Shown: positions 1 to 7,944, counted from the first letter of the stretch. The stretch: 14,089 nt of DNA from Chloroflexi bacterium RBG_16_48_8 (GCA_001795115.1 MGNI01000091.1:5216-19304); one strand, 5' to 3'. Notes: a model not told the origin generated them from the letters alone. Translations and numbers: made by a program.

Positions 1-111
1 TTCAATCGACATAAAGATCACAATCGCATTCCGCCGTGTTAACACACCTAGTGCACCCAAAACAAAGAGGACAACTGAGAGCGCAAGTAGATAGTTGGTT
101 GGTACTTCCAT
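1..111 (-). CDS. nuoK: NADH-quinone oxidoreductase subunit K, N-terminal part (cut by window edge)
   Basis: Only the first 37 codons are in the window. NuoK is a small membrane subunit (usually about 100 residues, three helices) of the proton-pumping arm of complex I, related to MrpC antiporter subunits. What is visible is the first transmembrane helix (residues about 6-24) and then RRNAIVIFMSIE, the family's hallmark. The last readable codon encodes E37, which lines up with the conserved membrane glutamate E36 of E. coli NuoK that is needed for proton translocation. The ATG at 111 shares one base with the nuoJ stop codon (TGATG), and AAGGAGAG lies a few bases upstream, inside nuoJ, so the two are translationally coupled. 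The rest of the gene, and presumably nuoL, M and N, lies beyond position 1. Confidence 0.93.
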   Translation of the reverse strand, partial: MEVPTNYLLALSVVLFVLGALGVLTRRNAIVIFMSIE

Positions 112-638
112 CAACTCTCCTTCGGTTCGTTGCGAGTCAGAATGATGGCACCCATCATGGCGACAAGCAGCAAAATGGAGGTAATTTCAAAAGGAATCAG
201 GTAGCGATTAAAAAGGAGCGTTCCGATAGAAGCGGGGCTTCCAAAATCCTCAGGGATACTTCCCAAAGTCTGCATAAGATAGTTTTGGCGAACAAAGAGG
301 ATATAAGCAAATTCCATCAAGAGGGCTCCACCCAGTAAAATGGCCAGCGGAGGCTGCCAGGATAAGCTTTCCCCCTTAGCAGATTTCTCTGCACCGAGAA
401 GCATGATCACAAACAAGAAGAGCACCATGATTGCGCCAGCGTAAACGGTTACTTGGACCATGGCGATGAAAGCCGCATTCAGCAACAAATAAATCACTGC
501 TACGGTAAGGAAATTAAGAACCAAAAACATGGCCGAGTAAACCGCATTTCTACTGATAAGCATGCTGGCAGCGGTAACAATGGCTATCGTTGCAAGAACG
601 ATGAATAGAATGAGATCTTGTGTCATAAAAACATCCAT
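111..638 (-). CDS. nuoJ: NADH-quinone oxidoreductase subunit J
   Basis: Membrane subunit of complex I, about 175 residues, with five predicted hydrophobic helices. The stretch around residues 35-85, with N-x-V-Y-S-A-M-F-L-V and A-x-I-A-M-V-Q-V-x-V-Y-A-G-A-I-M-V-L-F-L-F-V, is the conserved NuoJ/ND6 core that includes the flexible third helix linking quinone reduction to proton pumping. The stop codon overlaps the nuoK start by one base. The start is uncertain: candidates are TTG at 653, ATG at 638 and ATG at 626, and none has a convincing Shine-Dalgarno sequence. I chose 638 as the first ATG; starting at 626 (MTQDLILF) would put the first helix almost at the N-terminus and is equally possible. 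It is separated from nuoI by an unusually long gap. Confidence 0.92.
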   Translation of the reverse strand: MDVFMTQDLILFIVLATIAIVTAASMLISRNAVYSAMFLVLNFLTVAVIYLLLNAAFIAMVQVTVYAGAIMVLFLFVIMLLGAEKSAKGESLSWQPPLAILLGGALLMEFAYILFVRQNYLMQTLGSIPEDFGSPASIGTLLFNRYLIPFEITSILLLVAMMGAIILTRNEPKES

Positions 639-794
639 TTTAGGGATAGTCAATCAGTTGATAAGTTCATCCGTCGATAAGGATTTTCGATGAATAACCA
701 CCACTCGACTTCATCACCCGTTGATCTATTGACCCATCAGATTATTGACCTATAGACCTATTGCCTTTTTAACTCATCCAATCTTCATCCCTAT
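639..794. other. 156-bp nuoI-nuoJ intergenic gap
   Basis: This is the longest gap within the nuo operon. I see no credible reading frame, no strong promoter and no clear terminator in it. It holds a cluster of short degenerate repeats (723-763) and is generally AT-rich. Neighbouring junctions (nuoG-H 11 bp, nuoH-I 2 bp, nuoJ-K overlap) are tight, so the gap is out of keeping. It could be an mRNA processing site, a weak internal promoter or the scar of a lost element; the sequence does not decide. Confidence 0.6.
723..763. repeat. Short degenerate direct repeats, unit about GATTATTGACCTA
   Basis: Three imperfect copies sit in a row on the plus strand: GATCTATTGACCC (723-735), GATTATTGACCT (740-751) and TATAGACCTATTG (751-763), sharing the core TATTGACC or AGACCTATTG. 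Read on the transcribed minus strand the core is GGTCAATA. The spacing (17 then about 11 bases) is irregular. It may be a small protein-binding array, or simply low-complexity sequence. Confidence 0.4.
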
Positions 795-1295
795 CTACTT
801 GGGATTTTCCATCTCTGGAATGGCTTTATCAAATTTTCCGGGTTCAACCTGTATCGGTGTCGGTTTCCCATTGGGAGGAACAGGAACGATCAGCATCTCC
901 CTTGTATAAATTGCATCGCGTCGATTGGTGAAAGAAAGTTCATAATGATGACCCAGAACGATGGCTTCGGTTGGGCATGCATCCTCGCAGAAGCCGCAGA
1001 AAATACATCGAAGCATATTGATTTCATACGTGCTGGCATAACGTTCCCCAGGGGAATAGCGCTCTTCATCTGTGTTCTCGGAGGCTTCCACAAAGATGGC
1101 ATCCGCCGGACAGGCAGCTGCGCACAGAGCACAGCCAATGCATTTCTCCAGGCCGTTCTCATAACGATGAAGGTAATGACGACCCTTGTATCGTTCCCGA
1201 ACCGGGCGCTTCACCTCCGGATACTGATAGGTAACCGGAGTCTCAAACATACTCTTGAATGTCGTCCACATTCCCTTGAGGAAACCTGTTACCAT
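795..1295 (-). CDS. nuoI: NADH-quinone oxidoreductase subunit I (2x[4Fe-4S] ferredoxin-type)
   Basis: A 166-residue Fe-S subunit that bridges the peripheral arm to the membrane and carries clusters N6a and N6b toward N2 in NuoB. Two classical ferredoxin motifs are intact: C52-x2-C55-x2-C58-x3-C62-P and C97-x2-C100-x2-C103-x3-C107-P. The N-terminal amphipathic stretch (MVTGFLKGMWTTFKSMF) is the usual membrane-anchoring helix. The ATG at 1295 starts two bases after the nuoH stop and is preceded by AGGAGG inside the last nuoH codons, an excellent ribosome site. The frame stays open upstream to 1484, but that part overlaps nuoH coding sequence and does not resemble NuoI. The C-terminus (about 40 residues past the second cluster) is of ordinary length. 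Confidence 0.97.
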   Translation of the reverse strand: MVTGFLKGMWTTFKSMFETPVTYQYPEVKRPVRERYKGRHYLHRYENGLEKCIGCALCAAACPADAIFVEASENTDEERYSPGERYASTYEINMLRCIFCGFCEDACPTEAIVLGHHYELSFTNRRDAIYTREMLIVPVPPNGKPTPIQVEPGKFDKAIPEMENPK

Positions 1296-1297
1296 CC

Positions 1298-2305
1298 CTA
1301 ACCTCCTAGCAACACAATGAGAACCGCTGTCACGACGACATTCAGTAAGGCGACGGGAAGGAGAATTTTCCAGCCGAAAGCCATCAGTCGATCGTATCGG
1401 ATCCTTGGCAGCGTTGCCCTCAACCAAACCAGAACGAAAAGGAGGATCACGACTTTTATGAACAAATAAATTGGTCCTAGCCATGGAAGGGTATCGACAT
1501 AGGGGCCTAAGTACCCGCCCAGGAACAAACTTGCCGTGATGAAACTCACCACGATCATCTTGCCGTACTCTGCCATGAAAAACAGCGCGAATTTCATACC
1601 CGAATATTCAGCATGGTATCCCGCAGTAAGTTCCTGTTCAGCTTCAGGCATATCGAAAGGAGATCTGTTCACCTCTGCAATGGAGCCGATCATGAACAAC
1701 AAGAAACCTACAGGTTGCAAGAAGATAAACCAAACAGGATTCTGAGCATTCACAATATCGCCAACACTCATCGAGTCGGCCAAAAGGATCGGGCCAACAA
1801 ATGCAAGACCCAACACCAACTCATAACTCACCATTTGTGCGGCTGCCCGTAAGCCACCCATAAGTGCATATTTATTGTTGGATGACCAACCAGCCAACGC
1901 AATACCATAAACGGCGATAGAAGATATCGCCATGATGTAGAGGACACCCACATTTACATGAGCAGCCAATCCAAGTGTGACGGATCGACCTAAAAGGGAT
2001 ACTTCCGGACCAAAAGGAATGACGGCCAGCAGAATGAGAGCAGGGACAACCGTGATGATAGGAGCAAGAAGGAAGACAAGCTTATCTGCTTTATAAGGGA
2101 TGAGTTCTTCCTTGAAGATGAGTTTGATCCCATCTGCCACAGGTTGCAGGATACCCCAAGGACCAGCACGGTTTGGACCGATCCGGATCTGTACGCGGGC
2201 GAGCGTTCGCCTTTCAAACAATGTTAAATAGGCGAAGCCTCCAACAATGATGAGGATGATGATAACCGATTCGATCACCCATTCAATCAATAGAGCGATA
2301 TCCAT
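1298..2305 (-). CDS. nuoH: NADH-quinone oxidoreductase subunit H
   Basis: A 335-residue membrane subunit, normal in length, that forms most of the quinone-entry chamber where the peripheral arm meets the membrane. About eight hydrophobic helices can be seen. Family signatures are all present: ERRTLARVQIRIGPNRAGPW (31-50) followed by GILQPVADGIKL, then E211-x-N-R-x-P-F-D-M-P-E-A-E-Q-E-L (211-226) running into AGYHAEYSGMKFALFFMAEY, and RATLPRIRYDRLM near the C-terminus (297-309). The acidic residues of the second signature are the ones thought to couple quinone chemistry to proton movement. The ATG at 2305 has GGGAGG four bases upstream, and the gap from nuoG is 11 bp. Confidence 0.97.
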   Translation of the reverse strand: MDIALLIEWVIESVIIILIIVGGFAYLTLFERRTLARVQIRIGPNRAGPWGILQPVADGIKLIFKEELIPYKADKLVFLLAPIITVVPALILLAVIPFGPEVSLLGRSVTLGLAAHVNVGVLYIMAISSIAVYGIALAGWSSNNKYALMGGLRAAAQMVSYELVLGLAFVGPILLADSMSVGDIVNAQNPVWFIFLQPVGFLLFMIGSIAEVNRSPFDMPEAEQELTAGYHAEYSGMKFALFFMAEYGKMIVVSFITASLFLGGYLGPYVDTLPWLGPIYLFIKVVILLFVLVWLRATLPRIRYDRLMAFGWKILLPVALLNVVVTAVLIVLLGG

Positions 2306-2316
2306 TTGCCTCCCTG

Positions 2317-4827
2317 CTAATCAACAGGTCGTAATTCAACGTAGACGGGTGCCAATAATGGCATACCCAGACTCCGCGGTAAAAGGGCTGTCCCTTGCGG
2401 TACGCTCTCCAGTATTTCAAAGGGCAAACGTTTTACCCAACCGTTTAAACGCACTTCCACTTCACTTTGTCCAGCAAGATGGAGGTAAGCCACATCTGTT
2501 GAATTCAAGAGAATTTTGAGCGTTGGCAGCCTGGATTCCAACACTTTGGAAGGGATGACCGTTGTCCCTTGATCGTAGAGGACGGTCACCGGAACAAGCA
2601 GAAAACCCTCCCCTTCTTGAAGCTCTCTCGGGTCAGTCCAGCTTGCCACAAAGGCCTCTCCAAGCTCAGATGCGGGCGCCAGCTGTAAACCCAACCCTTG
2701 TCGATTCTTATATGCGGTACCACCGAAGTACTTATCCATATCGCCCACAGGAGGCCATTGATCCTCTACCCTTGCAAGAGAACGATAATCCAGGACTTTA
2801 TAATCAGAGATTTCTTCAGCAATTTGACGCATCACACCTGCCGCTGAAGTGTCATTCAATTCAACACCCAGGCTGCGCCCTAATTTCGCTACAATCTGCC
2901 AATCTGGCAAACATTCTCCATAACCACCCACAGCCTTGAAGAATCTTTGTACGATCCGCTGGCCTGATGTATAGGTGCCGTCCCGTTCAATAAAGGATTG
3001 GGCTGGAAAAACGATCTCTGCCCGTTCCACCGTAGATGTGTGGAAAAGCTCCTGTACAATAACGGTTGCTCCTTGTGGAATCTTATCAGCTAGTTGAGGG
3101 TCATCCCCAAAAGGATCAGATGCCATAATGTAAACAAGTGAACTTCCCATAAGACTTTCCGCTAATCTATCTCCGGAAGGTACCAATCCCATATCCCATG
3201 CACCTTGCGTGTTATTCTGCGGCCATACTGCAATAAGTCCATTATTGGCTCGTCCAATATGTTTGGTGGCGGATAACAGGCTAGTACAGGCTTGTGCCAA
3301 ATGGTCTGTGCCCTCAAAATTAAGACCTTCTGAACCATAAAAAACAATGGCGTTCTTGGCTTCTTTGAAGGCTTTTCCGGCTTCCTCCAGAGCGGAATCC
3401 CCATGATACTTCGCCAGGCCCTTTTCAGCGGATGCAACCTGAAGAAGTCCTAAAGCAGTATGAACGGCTTTACCGTAATCGTAACGCAGGGAATGGTTTG
3501 CATAAGCATCCAGTCGCGTCTTTCGGGCATTGGCAACAATTAAGGTTGCGCCCCTCTCCGCTGCTAGTTTAACCCGCATCCACCAGATAGGTGCTTCCTC
3601 TATCAGATCGGTGGCAATAACCAAAATGGCATCGCCCTTCCCTAAATCACCCAGATTTGTGTTCGTACCCACACCTATTTTTTGGACCAGATCTCCACCA
3701 GCCATATGGGTATAGTGATAGGCTTTGCCTCCTATACTAGTTAGTAACATTCGGAAGTTAAATAAGTCTTCATTGGATGGACGTCCACTCGTGATCCCAA
3801 CAACCTTGGAACCAGCATTCTTGAATGCTTCAGATGCCCGTTTTAGAGCAGTGTCCCAGGTTGTTTCAATTAGATTGCCATTTTCTCGAATCAATGGCTT
3901 CGAGAGCCGATCTGGGCTTTTCGCAAAGGTATGCCCAAAGCGACCCTTGTCACAAATCCAAATTTCATTGATCCATTCATTTTGGCGAGGCATGACTCGC
4001 TTTACGACCTCAGCGCCTCCGCTTTTCGCTTCGCGTCTCGTATTGACAATGATGTTGCAGCCCACGGAACAGTGAGGGCAGATGGACGCGGCAAAATTCA
4101 ACTCCCAAGGTCGTGCGCCAAACCGGAAATCTTCCGTGGTTAGTGCGCCAACAGGGCAAATATCCGTCGTGTTCCCCGAGAAATAGGAGTCAAAATCAGG
4201 ATCGGAGAAGGTAGTGATTTCAAGGTCGCGCCCTCGATTTGTAAATTCGATCACTGGATCTCCCGCGATCTCCTCCTGGAAACGAATACAACGGGAACAC
4301 TGGATACATCTTTCACGATCGAGGACGATCAATCCGCCCAGCAGCACATTTTTATCCAGCTTCTTCTTATCGTCATAGATGAAACGGCTTTTGCCAGGCC
4401 CATGCGCCATGGTGAGATTTTGTAGGGGGCATTCACCGCCCTTATCGCAGACAGGGCAGTCGAGTGGGTGGCTTGTTAATAGAAATTCAACAATCTGCTG
4501 ACGGCCTTCAATCGCTTTTTCAGAATTAACCCGGATTATCCATCCATCTTCTACCTTGGTTGTGCAGGCTGTCTCAAGCTTAGATCCAAACTGGATAATA
4601 GGCTGACCTGCTTCGTTGAAAAGGAACTCACCTGTTGAGCGATCGCGGATCGGTCTTCCTATCTCTACTAAACACATCCGACACATACCCACTGGATTGA
4701 GTTTTGGATGGTAGCAGAAAATAGGAATGTCTATTCCAACTTGTTTGGCTGCATCCACCAAGAGTGTTCCCTTAGGGACGGTGACTTTAGCGCCATCAAT
4801 GGTCAACGTTAAGTTTGATTCGCTCAT
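2317..4827 (-). CDS. nuoG: NADH-quinone oxidoreductase subunit G (multi Fe-S, molybdopterin-oxidoreductase fold)
   Basis: An 836-residue large subunit of the NADH-oxidising arm. Cluster ligands in order: [2Fe-2S] C38, C49, C52, C88; His-Cys [4Fe-4S] H120, C124, C127, C133; [4Fe-4S] C174, C177, C180, C224; and a fourth set C250-x2-C253-x3-C257-x34-C292 matching the off-pathway N7 cluster found in some bacterial NuoG proteins but not in mitochondria. After this comes a long molybdopterin-oxidoreductase-like domain (about 300-700), which in this family holds no cofactor, and a C-terminal domain of about 130 residues. The start ATG overlaps the nuoF stop by four bases (ATGA) with AAGGA upstream, indicating coupled translation. 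The length and the full set of cysteines argue for a functional protein. Confidence 0.97.
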   Translation of the reverse strand: MSESNLTLTIDGAKVTVPKGTLLVDAAKQVGIDIPIFCYHPKLNPVGMCRMCLVEIGRPIRDRSTGEFLFNEAGQPIIQFGSKLETACTTKVEDGWIIRVNSEKAIEGRQQIVEFLLTSHPLDCPVCDKGGECPLQNLTMAHGPGKSRFIYDDKKKLDKNVLLGGLIVLDRERCIQCSRCIRFQEEIAGDPVIEFTNRGRDLEITTFSDPDFDSYFSGNTTDICPVGALTTEDFRFGARPWELNFAASICPHCSVGCNIIVNTRREAKSGGAEVVKRVMPRQNEWINEIWICDKGRFGHTFAKSPDRLSKPLIRENGNLIETTWDTALKRASEAFKNAGSKVVGITSGRPSNEDLFNFRMLLTSIGGKAYHYTHMAGGDLVQKIGVGTNTNLGDLGKGDAILVIATDLIEEAPIWWMRVKLAAERGATLIVANARKTRLDAYANHSLRYDYGKAVHTALGLLQVASAEKGLAKYHGDSALEEAGKAFKEAKNAIVFYGSEGLNFEGTDHLAQACTSLLSATKHIGRANNGLIAVWPQNNTQGAWDMGLVPSGDRLAESLMGSSLVYIMASDPFGDDPQLADKIPQGATVIVQELFHTSTVERAEIVFPAQSFIERDGTYTSGQRIVQRFFKAVGGYGECLPDWQIVAKLGRSLGVELNDTSAAGVMRQIAEEISDYKVLDYRSLARVEDQWPPVGDMDKYFGGTAYKNRQGLGLQLAPASELGEAFVASWTDPRELQEGEGFLLVPVTVLYDQGTTVIPSKVLESRLPTLKILLNSTDVAYLHLAGQSEVEVRLNGWVKRLPFEILESVPQGTALLPRSLGMPLLAPVYVELRPVD

Positions 4828-6080
4828 CGTCCATCCTTGGTGCGGGCGTCGAAGTCATCTCTAAAACGTTCGATCCCGGAGATGATCGGCATGATCGAGA
4901 ACTCACCAAGTGCGCAAAGGCATTTCCCCTCCACGCCATGGGCGACAGAATTCAACAGGGCAATATCTTCTGCATTGGCGTCGCCTTCTTCAAACCGACG
5001 AAGGATATGGTAGAGCCAATAGGTTCCTTCTCGACATGGAGTACATTTTCCACAGGATTCTTGCTTGAAAAAACTTGTCGTCTTGTACACAACCCAAGAG
5101 ATATCAACGGTCTCATCCATGACGATAACGGAGGCTGATCCGAGCTGAGAACCCACTTTTACCACAGATTCGTAATCCATAGGTGTGTCCAGGACTTCAT
5201 CGGTCCCGGGGAGCATGGGTGCGGATGCGCCTGCGGGAAGGATGGCTTTAATTTTCCTGCCCTCAGGGATTCCCCCTCCATGCACGAAAATCAACTCTCG
5301 AAATGTCGTACCCAAGGGGAGCTCATAATTCCCGGGACGGATAACATGTCCGGATAAACAGAAGACCTTTGGACCTGCACTTTTCTCCGTTCCAATAGAT
5401 CGATACCAATCAGCGCCTCGATTGATGATGGGCGGGAGGTTGGTCAAGGTCTCGACGTTGTTCACAACGGTTGGTTTAGCGTAAAGACCCTCTGCAGCCG
5501 GAAACGGTGGGCGCAAGCGCGGTTGTCCCAATTTTCCTTCCAAGGACTCCAGCAAGGCTGTCTCTTCGCCACAGATGTAGGCCCCAGCACCCATATGGAC
5601 ATGAATTTTCAAGTTGTACTCACTGTTGAAGATGCGTTTTCCTAATAATCTACGCGCTTCTAAATCTACTATCTTCTTCTCCAACTTTTGGGCTAAATCC
5701 CAGAACTCGCCTCGACAATAGACATAGGCAGTCTCAGCTTGAGCAGCATAGCAGCAAATCGCAACGCCTTCCAAGAACTGGTAGGGATTACGCTCCATAA
5801 TTTCTCTGTCCTTAAAGGTCCCCGGTTCAGATTCGTCAGCATTCGCAATGACATAACGAGGAAAAACGCCCGACGAGAGGAACCCCCATTTCACACCTGT
5901 TGGGAAACCTGCCCCACCTCGACCTCGGAGGCCAGAAAGTTTGACGATATCAATCACTTCCTGGGGCGTCTTCTGCTCTACTACATTTTTAAAGGCGTCG
6001 AAACCACCATTCTCAAGATAAACATCGAGTTGATCGATATCAGGAATATCGCGATGTCGTAGCAAGATATGTTCAGTCAT
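4824..6080 (-). CDS. nuoF: NADH-quinone oxidoreductase subunit F (NADH- and FMN-binding)
   Basis: A 418-residue flavoprotein that takes hydride from NADH onto FMN and passes electrons to cluster N3. Visible motifs are GRGGAGFPTG (53-62) and NADESEPGTFKDRE (80-93) for FMN and NADH, GAGAYICGEETALLESLEGK (164-183), and the [4Fe-4S] ligands C343-x2-C346-x2-C349-x39-C389. I chose the ATG at 6080, which overlaps the nuoE stop by eight bases and has GAAGGG at good spacing. The frame remains open to an ATG at 6107, but that adds nine residues inside nuoE without a ribosome site. The downstream overlap with nuoG is four bases. It could only otherwise be an NAD-reducing hydrogenase flavoprotein, which this operon context excludes. 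Confidence 0.97.
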   Translation of the reverse strand: MTEHILLRHRDIPDIDQLDVYLENGGFDAFKNVVEQKTPQEVIDIVKLSGLRGRGGAGFPTGVKWGFLSSGVFPRYVIANADESEPGTFKDREIMERNPYQFLEGVAICCYAAQAETAYVYCRGEFWDLAQKLEKKIVDLEARRLLGKRIFNSEYNLKIHVHMGAGAYICGEETALLESLEGKLGQPRLRPPFPAAEGLYAKPTVVNNVETLTNLPPIINRGADWYRSIGTEKSAGPKVFCLSGHVIRPGNYELPLGTTFRELIFVHGGGIPEGRKIKAILPAGASAPMLPGTDEVLDTPMDYESVVKVGSQLGSASVIVMDETVDISWVVYKTTSFFKQESCGKCTPCREGTYWLYHILRRFEEGDANAEDIALLNSVAHGVEGKCLCALGEFSIMPIISGIERFRDDFDARTKDGR

Positions 6081-6573
6081 CCTTTGCCCTTCGACGTAGG
6101 TCATCAATCAATTTCAGTGTTGCTTCAACCGTCATATTCTCGTAGTAATGGATGCCGCCAGGTTCTTGCAGCTGCAACATGGGAGCCTTATCACAGGCTG
6201 CCAGACACATCACATTTTCAACCGTAATTAATCCATCCGAGGTTGTTCCACCTGGTCCAATATCTAAGGCATCACAAAGTTGTTTCAGGTAGATTTCCGA
6301 GCCCCGTAAGGCGCAGGGTAAATCTGTGCAAATCTGGATTCTGTACTTCCCTTCGGGTTTATCGTAAAACAGGGTATAGAATCCCACGAGGGAACCAACA
6401 TCGGTCGGATCAATCTCAAGCAAAGCAGCAATCTCATTGAATGTTTCTCGAGGTACATGCCCGTATTCTCTTTGCGCGATATGAAGCAAAGGTAGAACAG
6501 CCGAGCGTTTATGCTCTGATGGGTATTTTTTCAAGATCCTCGCTATTTCATCAGCGTACTTCTGTGCGAGCAA
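6073..6573 (-). CDS. nuoE: NADH-quinone oxidoreductase subunit E (thioredoxin-like [2Fe-2S])
   Basis: A 166-residue protein with an N-terminal helical part (1-75) and a thioredoxin-like [2Fe-2S] domain. The ligands are C82-x4-C87 and C123-x3-C127, in CTDLPC and CLAAC, the normal N1a cluster motif. It works with NuoF and NuoG in NADH oxidation. The start is TTG at 6573: AGGAG lies eight bases upstream, and there is no alternative ATG before the conserved core, so a non-ATG start is well supported. It follows nuoD after a 109-bp gap that breaks the otherwise compact operon, and it overlaps nuoF by eight bases. Confidence 0.96.
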   Translation of the reverse strand: MLAQKYADEIARILKKYPSEHKRSAVLPLLHIAQREYGHVPRETFNEIAALLEIDPTDVGSLVGFYTLFYDKPEGKYRIQICTDLPCALRGSEIYLKQLCDALDIGPGGTTSDGLITVENVMCLAACDKAPMLQLQEPGGIHYYENMTVEATLKLIDDLRRRAKDD

Positions 6574-6589
6574 GACTGATCTCCTATTT

Positions 6590-6606
6590 GGATAGGATTC
6601 CTATCC
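6590..6606 (-). repeat. 17-base palindrome GGATAGGATTCCTATCC upstream of the nuoE ribosome site
   Basis: Two perfect 8-base arms surround one central base. As RNA on the minus strand it can form a 6-bp stem with a five-base loop. An alternative pairing, TCCTA with TAGGA across a six-base loop, would occlude the nuoE AGGAG ribosome site. It could equally be a DNA operator for a dimeric protein. Confidence 0.45.
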
Positions 6607-6636
6607 TTGGTTTTGTGCAACATCAAACTAAAAAGT

Positions 6637-6652
6637 CAATGCATATGTATTG
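6637..6652. repeat. 16-base near-palindrome CAATGCATATGTATTG
   Basis: The sequence reads the same on both strands apart from one mismatched pair. It overlaps the -35-like TTGACT of the minus strand in the nuoD-nuoE gap, where an operator would be expected. AT-rich palindromes of this length do occur by chance, so this is a candidate only. Confidence 0.35.
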
Positions 6653-6682
6653 CTTCTGCTCTTTATCCCTATCTCAAAGAAT

Positions 6683-7915
6683 TTATCGATCAACATCACC
6701 CAGAACCGGGTCAAGACTACTAATAATAGCTACAATATCGGCGACAAGATGGCCAACCGCAATTTTGGATAGCACCTGTAGATTGGCGAAACTAGGTGTT
6801 CGGAAGTGCACCCGGTAGGGATTGGGACCACCATCGCCTACAAGAAAACATCCCAAGACTCCCCGAGGCGATTCAACTGGAACGTAAACATCCCCTTTGG
6901 GAGCAGAAAATCCTTCTGTCCATAGTTTGAAATGGTGAATAACAGCCTCCATACTATGCCCAAGCTCTGAACGGGGAGGTGGAACGAATTTCCTGTTGTC
7001 GCTTCTAAACCTTCCTGGAGGGAGATTATTGATGCCCTGCTCAATGATCCGCAACGATTGGCGCATTTCCTCGATCCGCATGATATAGCGATCGTATGTA
7101 TCACCGTTGGTTCCCACCGGAACGTCAAAATCGTATTGTTCATACCCGCTGTAAGGCTGCATTTTACGTACATCAAACGGGATACCGGTAGCTCGCAATG
7201 GGGGTCCTGTCACCCCCCAGCTGAGGGCTTTCTCCGCGGGAATCACGCCAATGCCCTTAGTCCGGTCCATATAAAGTGGATTATGGGTCAGCAGGTCTTC
7301 ATATTGCTGAATCCGCTTGGGAAAAGTGCGTAGAATTTCTCGTACGGCGTCTTCAAACTCATCCGGGACGTCGCGCCAAAGCCCTCCGGGGCGGAAATAG
7401 GAGGTCATCATCCTTTGACCAGAGCACATTTCAAGGACGTCCAGGATGATCTCTCGTTCTCGGAAGGTATACCAGAATACCGATATGGCAGCCAAATCAA
7501 GGGCGTGGGTTCCAATGAATACCAGATGGGAAGCAATGCGCTGTAGCTCGGTCATAATGACTCGAACCACTTGAGCGCGAGGGGGAACATCCAAATCCAC
7601 CAACTTTTCAACTGCCAGACAATAAGCCAGGTTGTACCCAAGATTATTCATGTAATCCATGCGATCGGTCATGACAAGCACCTTTTCGAAGGATTTGGCT
7701 TCCATATTCTTCTCAATTCCTGTATGAAGGAAGCCGATATCCGGGATACAACGGATGATGCGCTCGCCATCAAGCTCGAGAAGAAGCCGTAGCACACCAT
7801 GTGTGCTAGGATGCTGCGGCCCCATATTCAGCACCATGGTATCACCTTCAATAGCCCGGTTTGTGACCAGGTGCTTTAGTTCTTCAAGGGTTAGTTCCGT
7901 CTCTTGTTGCGACAT
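6683..7915 (-). CDS. nuoD: NADH-quinone oxidoreductase subunit D (49-kDa type)
   Basis: A 410-residue peripheral-arm subunit that, with NuoB and NuoH, forms the quinone-reducing site. It descends from the [NiFe]-hydrogenase large subunit but lacks the nickel-binding cysteines. Seen: GPQHPSTHG (32-40, with H39 matching the quinone-site histidine) followed by RLLLELDGE, then DIGFLHTGIEK (59-69) and MDYMNN with Y88 matching the conserved quinone-site tyrosine; near the C-terminus, ESPRG and the FANLQ motif common in the family. The ATG at 7915 has GAGGA about eight bases upstream; the frame extends five codons further to a TTG without a better ribosome site. NuoC and NuoD are separate proteins here, not fused as in E. 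coli. The gap from nuoC is 29 bp. Confidence 0.97.
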   Translation of the reverse strand: MSQQETELTLEELKHLVTNRAIEGDTMVLNMGPQHPSTHGVLRLLLELDGERIIRCIPDIGFLHTGIEKNMEAKSFEKVLVMTDRMDYMNNLGYNLAYCLAVEKLVDLDVPPRAQVVRVIMTELQRIASHLVFIGTHALDLAAISVFWYTFREREIILDVLEMCSGQRMMTSYFRPGGLWRDVPDEFEDAVREILRTFPKRIQQYEDLLTHNPLYMDRTKGIGVIPAEKALSWGVTGPPLRATGIPFDVRKMQPYSGYEQYDFDVPVGTNGDTYDRYIMRIEEMRQSLRIIEQGINNLPPGRFRSDNRKFVPPPRSELGHSMEAVIHHFKLWTEGFSAPKGDVYVPVESPRGVLGCFLVGDGGPNPYRVHFRTPSFANLQVLSKIAVGHLVADIVAIISSLDPVLGDVDR

Positions 7916-7944
7916 TAAGACATTCCTCAACCTTTATCGTTCGG

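Larger units (their letters stand above)
6574..6682. promoter_or_regulatory. Possible internal regulatory region between nuoD and nuoE
   Basis: A 109-bp non-coding gap within an operon of mostly abutting genes. On the transcribed (minus) strand it contains a perfect -35-like hexamer TTGACT (6634-6639), but the hexamer 17 bases on, ACAAAA, is a poor -10. The -35 overlaps a near-perfect 16-base palindrome (6637-6652), and a second, 17-base palindrome (6590-6606) lies just before the nuoE ribosome site. I infer a control point that could set the level of the NADH-oxidising genes nuoE-F-G apart from nuoA-D. Confidence 0.35.

Noticed and set aside
945..1301. 118-codon plus-strand frame opposite nuoI
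   Set aside because: Antisense of the ferredoxin motifs; its length follows from codon bias of nuoI and no ribosome site or domain is present. Other long plus-strand frames opposite nuoG, nuoF, nuoD, rpoD and dnaG were dismissed for the same reason.
1296..1484. N-terminal extension of nuoI giving a 229-residue protein
   Set aside because: The extra part lies inside nuoH, reads as Arg/Ser-rich sequence of no family, and the ATG at 1295 has an ideal ribosome site and the normal NuoI N-terminus.
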